This document shows, in pieces, positions 63,201 through 64,000 of a DNA stretch of 64,000 nt. The stretch comes from Thunnus maccoyii (Eukaryota; Chordata; Actinopteri; Scombriformes; Scombridae): assembly GCF_910596095.1 (NCBI RefSeq), contig NC_056539.1:9932501-9996500 (forward strand), written 5' to 3'. Positions within the stretch are counted from its first letter, which is position 1. Each line of letters begins with the position of its first letter. The position numbers were made by a program, and so were the translations under genes. The notes under the pieces were generated by a model. The model searched no databases. It was not told the DNA's origin and was given only the letters and a program-made list of their open reading frames with translations.

Positions 63201-64000
63201 CCATTGACTGAGTGCTTCAGTGCTTAGATTCAATGCACAAGTTAAACATTTGCTATTGCAAATGCCAGTTGAAAGTATACACATGGGACCAGTTTGGGGG
63301 GACTGACTGATGAGCTGTATGAAATGCAAAGTTTGGTATCACTTTTATTAAATCAGTTTAGAGCCAAGCAGGTCACAACATAGAAATCATTAACATCTCT
63401 TTTTTGTTGAGCCTTGCAACAGATATTTCCACTAGATCTCTGATCAGGCCTTAGTCACTGACTGCTCAATCAATAAGCCCTACTCCAATCAATATATGTC
63501 TGAATAGGCCTCCCTAAAACTAGCCAGATGTAGACCCATTCCTTTCAAGGGATGAATGTATAGAAATCAATACATGTAGCCTTTTAGCAATCTTACACAT
63601 CTTCAGATAAGAGATCATGAGCCATACACTCTCCAAATCTGCCAAACCCCTGAATGTGCACACTCACACAGAAAAAATGTGCTCCTTTAAGGGGCATATT
63701 TGTTGGATCTGCAAGATCTCATGGCTAAAGAGGAAAGCATTGTGCTCATCTGTACACACAACCCCACATACCATGACATATGAGTATAAAACGTAGTATA
63801 TCGCCACACCTAGTTCAATTCAGTGAAAAAGAAACCAAACGTGATGACAGCCAAACGTGTAGTGTCGTTTTGTTCCTGTAAATCAGTGCTACTGAGGAGT
63901 CTGCAGGCCATCCGTCTCCATGAATCAAACTGCTGGTGGGCTGGGTGGCTCATACCGGCAGGGAATACAGGCCCCTTTTTCGCCCGGAACTCAACCAGAC
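60216..64000 (-). other. Right flank, probably prrc2c 5' intron
   Basis: The last 3.8 kb are AT-rich with no recognised exon, RNA gene, CpG-rich promoter or transposon ends. Short frames on both strands have no family resemblance. It could instead be partly intergenic if a prrc2c first exon is hidden here. Confidence 0.4.

Overview
The window is nuclear DNA of a ray-finned (teleost) fish. Its genes are split by GT-AG introns, the coded proteins match known vertebrate families along their whole length, and the non-coding part is AT-rich with (TG)n, (CT)n and (TA)n microsatellites plus small DNA transposons and a tRNA-derived SINE of teleost type. I did not try to name the species. I saw no bacterial genes, CRISPR array or LTR element.

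Layout, left to right: dynamin-3 exon 1 (dnm3, minus, 1319-1479, rest of gene beyond the left edge); mettl13/eef1aknmt (minus, 2542-6137, 9 coding exons, 695 aa); itpa (plus, 6388-7947, 8 exons, 198 aa), head to head with mettl13 across 250 bp; about 3.4 kb with no gene; rangrf/MOG1 (minus, 11352-11933, coding part in one exon, 193 aa); vamp4 (plus, 16246-23604, 7 coding exons, 140 aa, long 3' UTR); myoc (plus, 28296-34909, 5 exons, 479 aa, TATA box at 28037); and prrc2c (minus, 38476-57652, 33 coding exons, 2840 aa), whose promoter is not seen and probably lies past the right edge. For mettl13, itpa, vamp4, myoc and prrc2c the exons were joined by hand: phases agree at every junction and each coding length divides by three.

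The order prrc2c-myoc-vamp4-mettl13-dnm3 is that of human 1q24.3, turned round. itpa and rangrf, which lie on other chromosomes in human (20p and 17p), sit inside this block between mettl13 and vamp4. The neighbours share no single pathway: vesicle scission (dynamin 3), eEF1A methylation (Mettl13), clean-up of deaminated nucleotides (Itpa), Ran nuclear import (Rangrf), endosome-Golgi fusion (Vamp4), an extracellular olfactomedin protein (Myoc) and an RNA-binding stress-granule/translation protein (Prrc2c).

Mobile DNA is all in introns or between genes: a deleted Tc1 element with both ends (17893-18445), a Tc1 5' piece nested in another inverted-repeat element between myoc and prrc2c (35550-36565), two TTAA-bounded elements (19427-20193, 40736-41545), several MITE-like elements with ends such as TAGGGCTG, and a SINE (59088-59426). 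I found no previously undescribed system. The points most worth a second look are the itpa/rangrf placement, the compact mettl13/itpa promoter, extra introns in myoc, three polyglutamine tracts in prrc2c, and the nested or crowded small elements.
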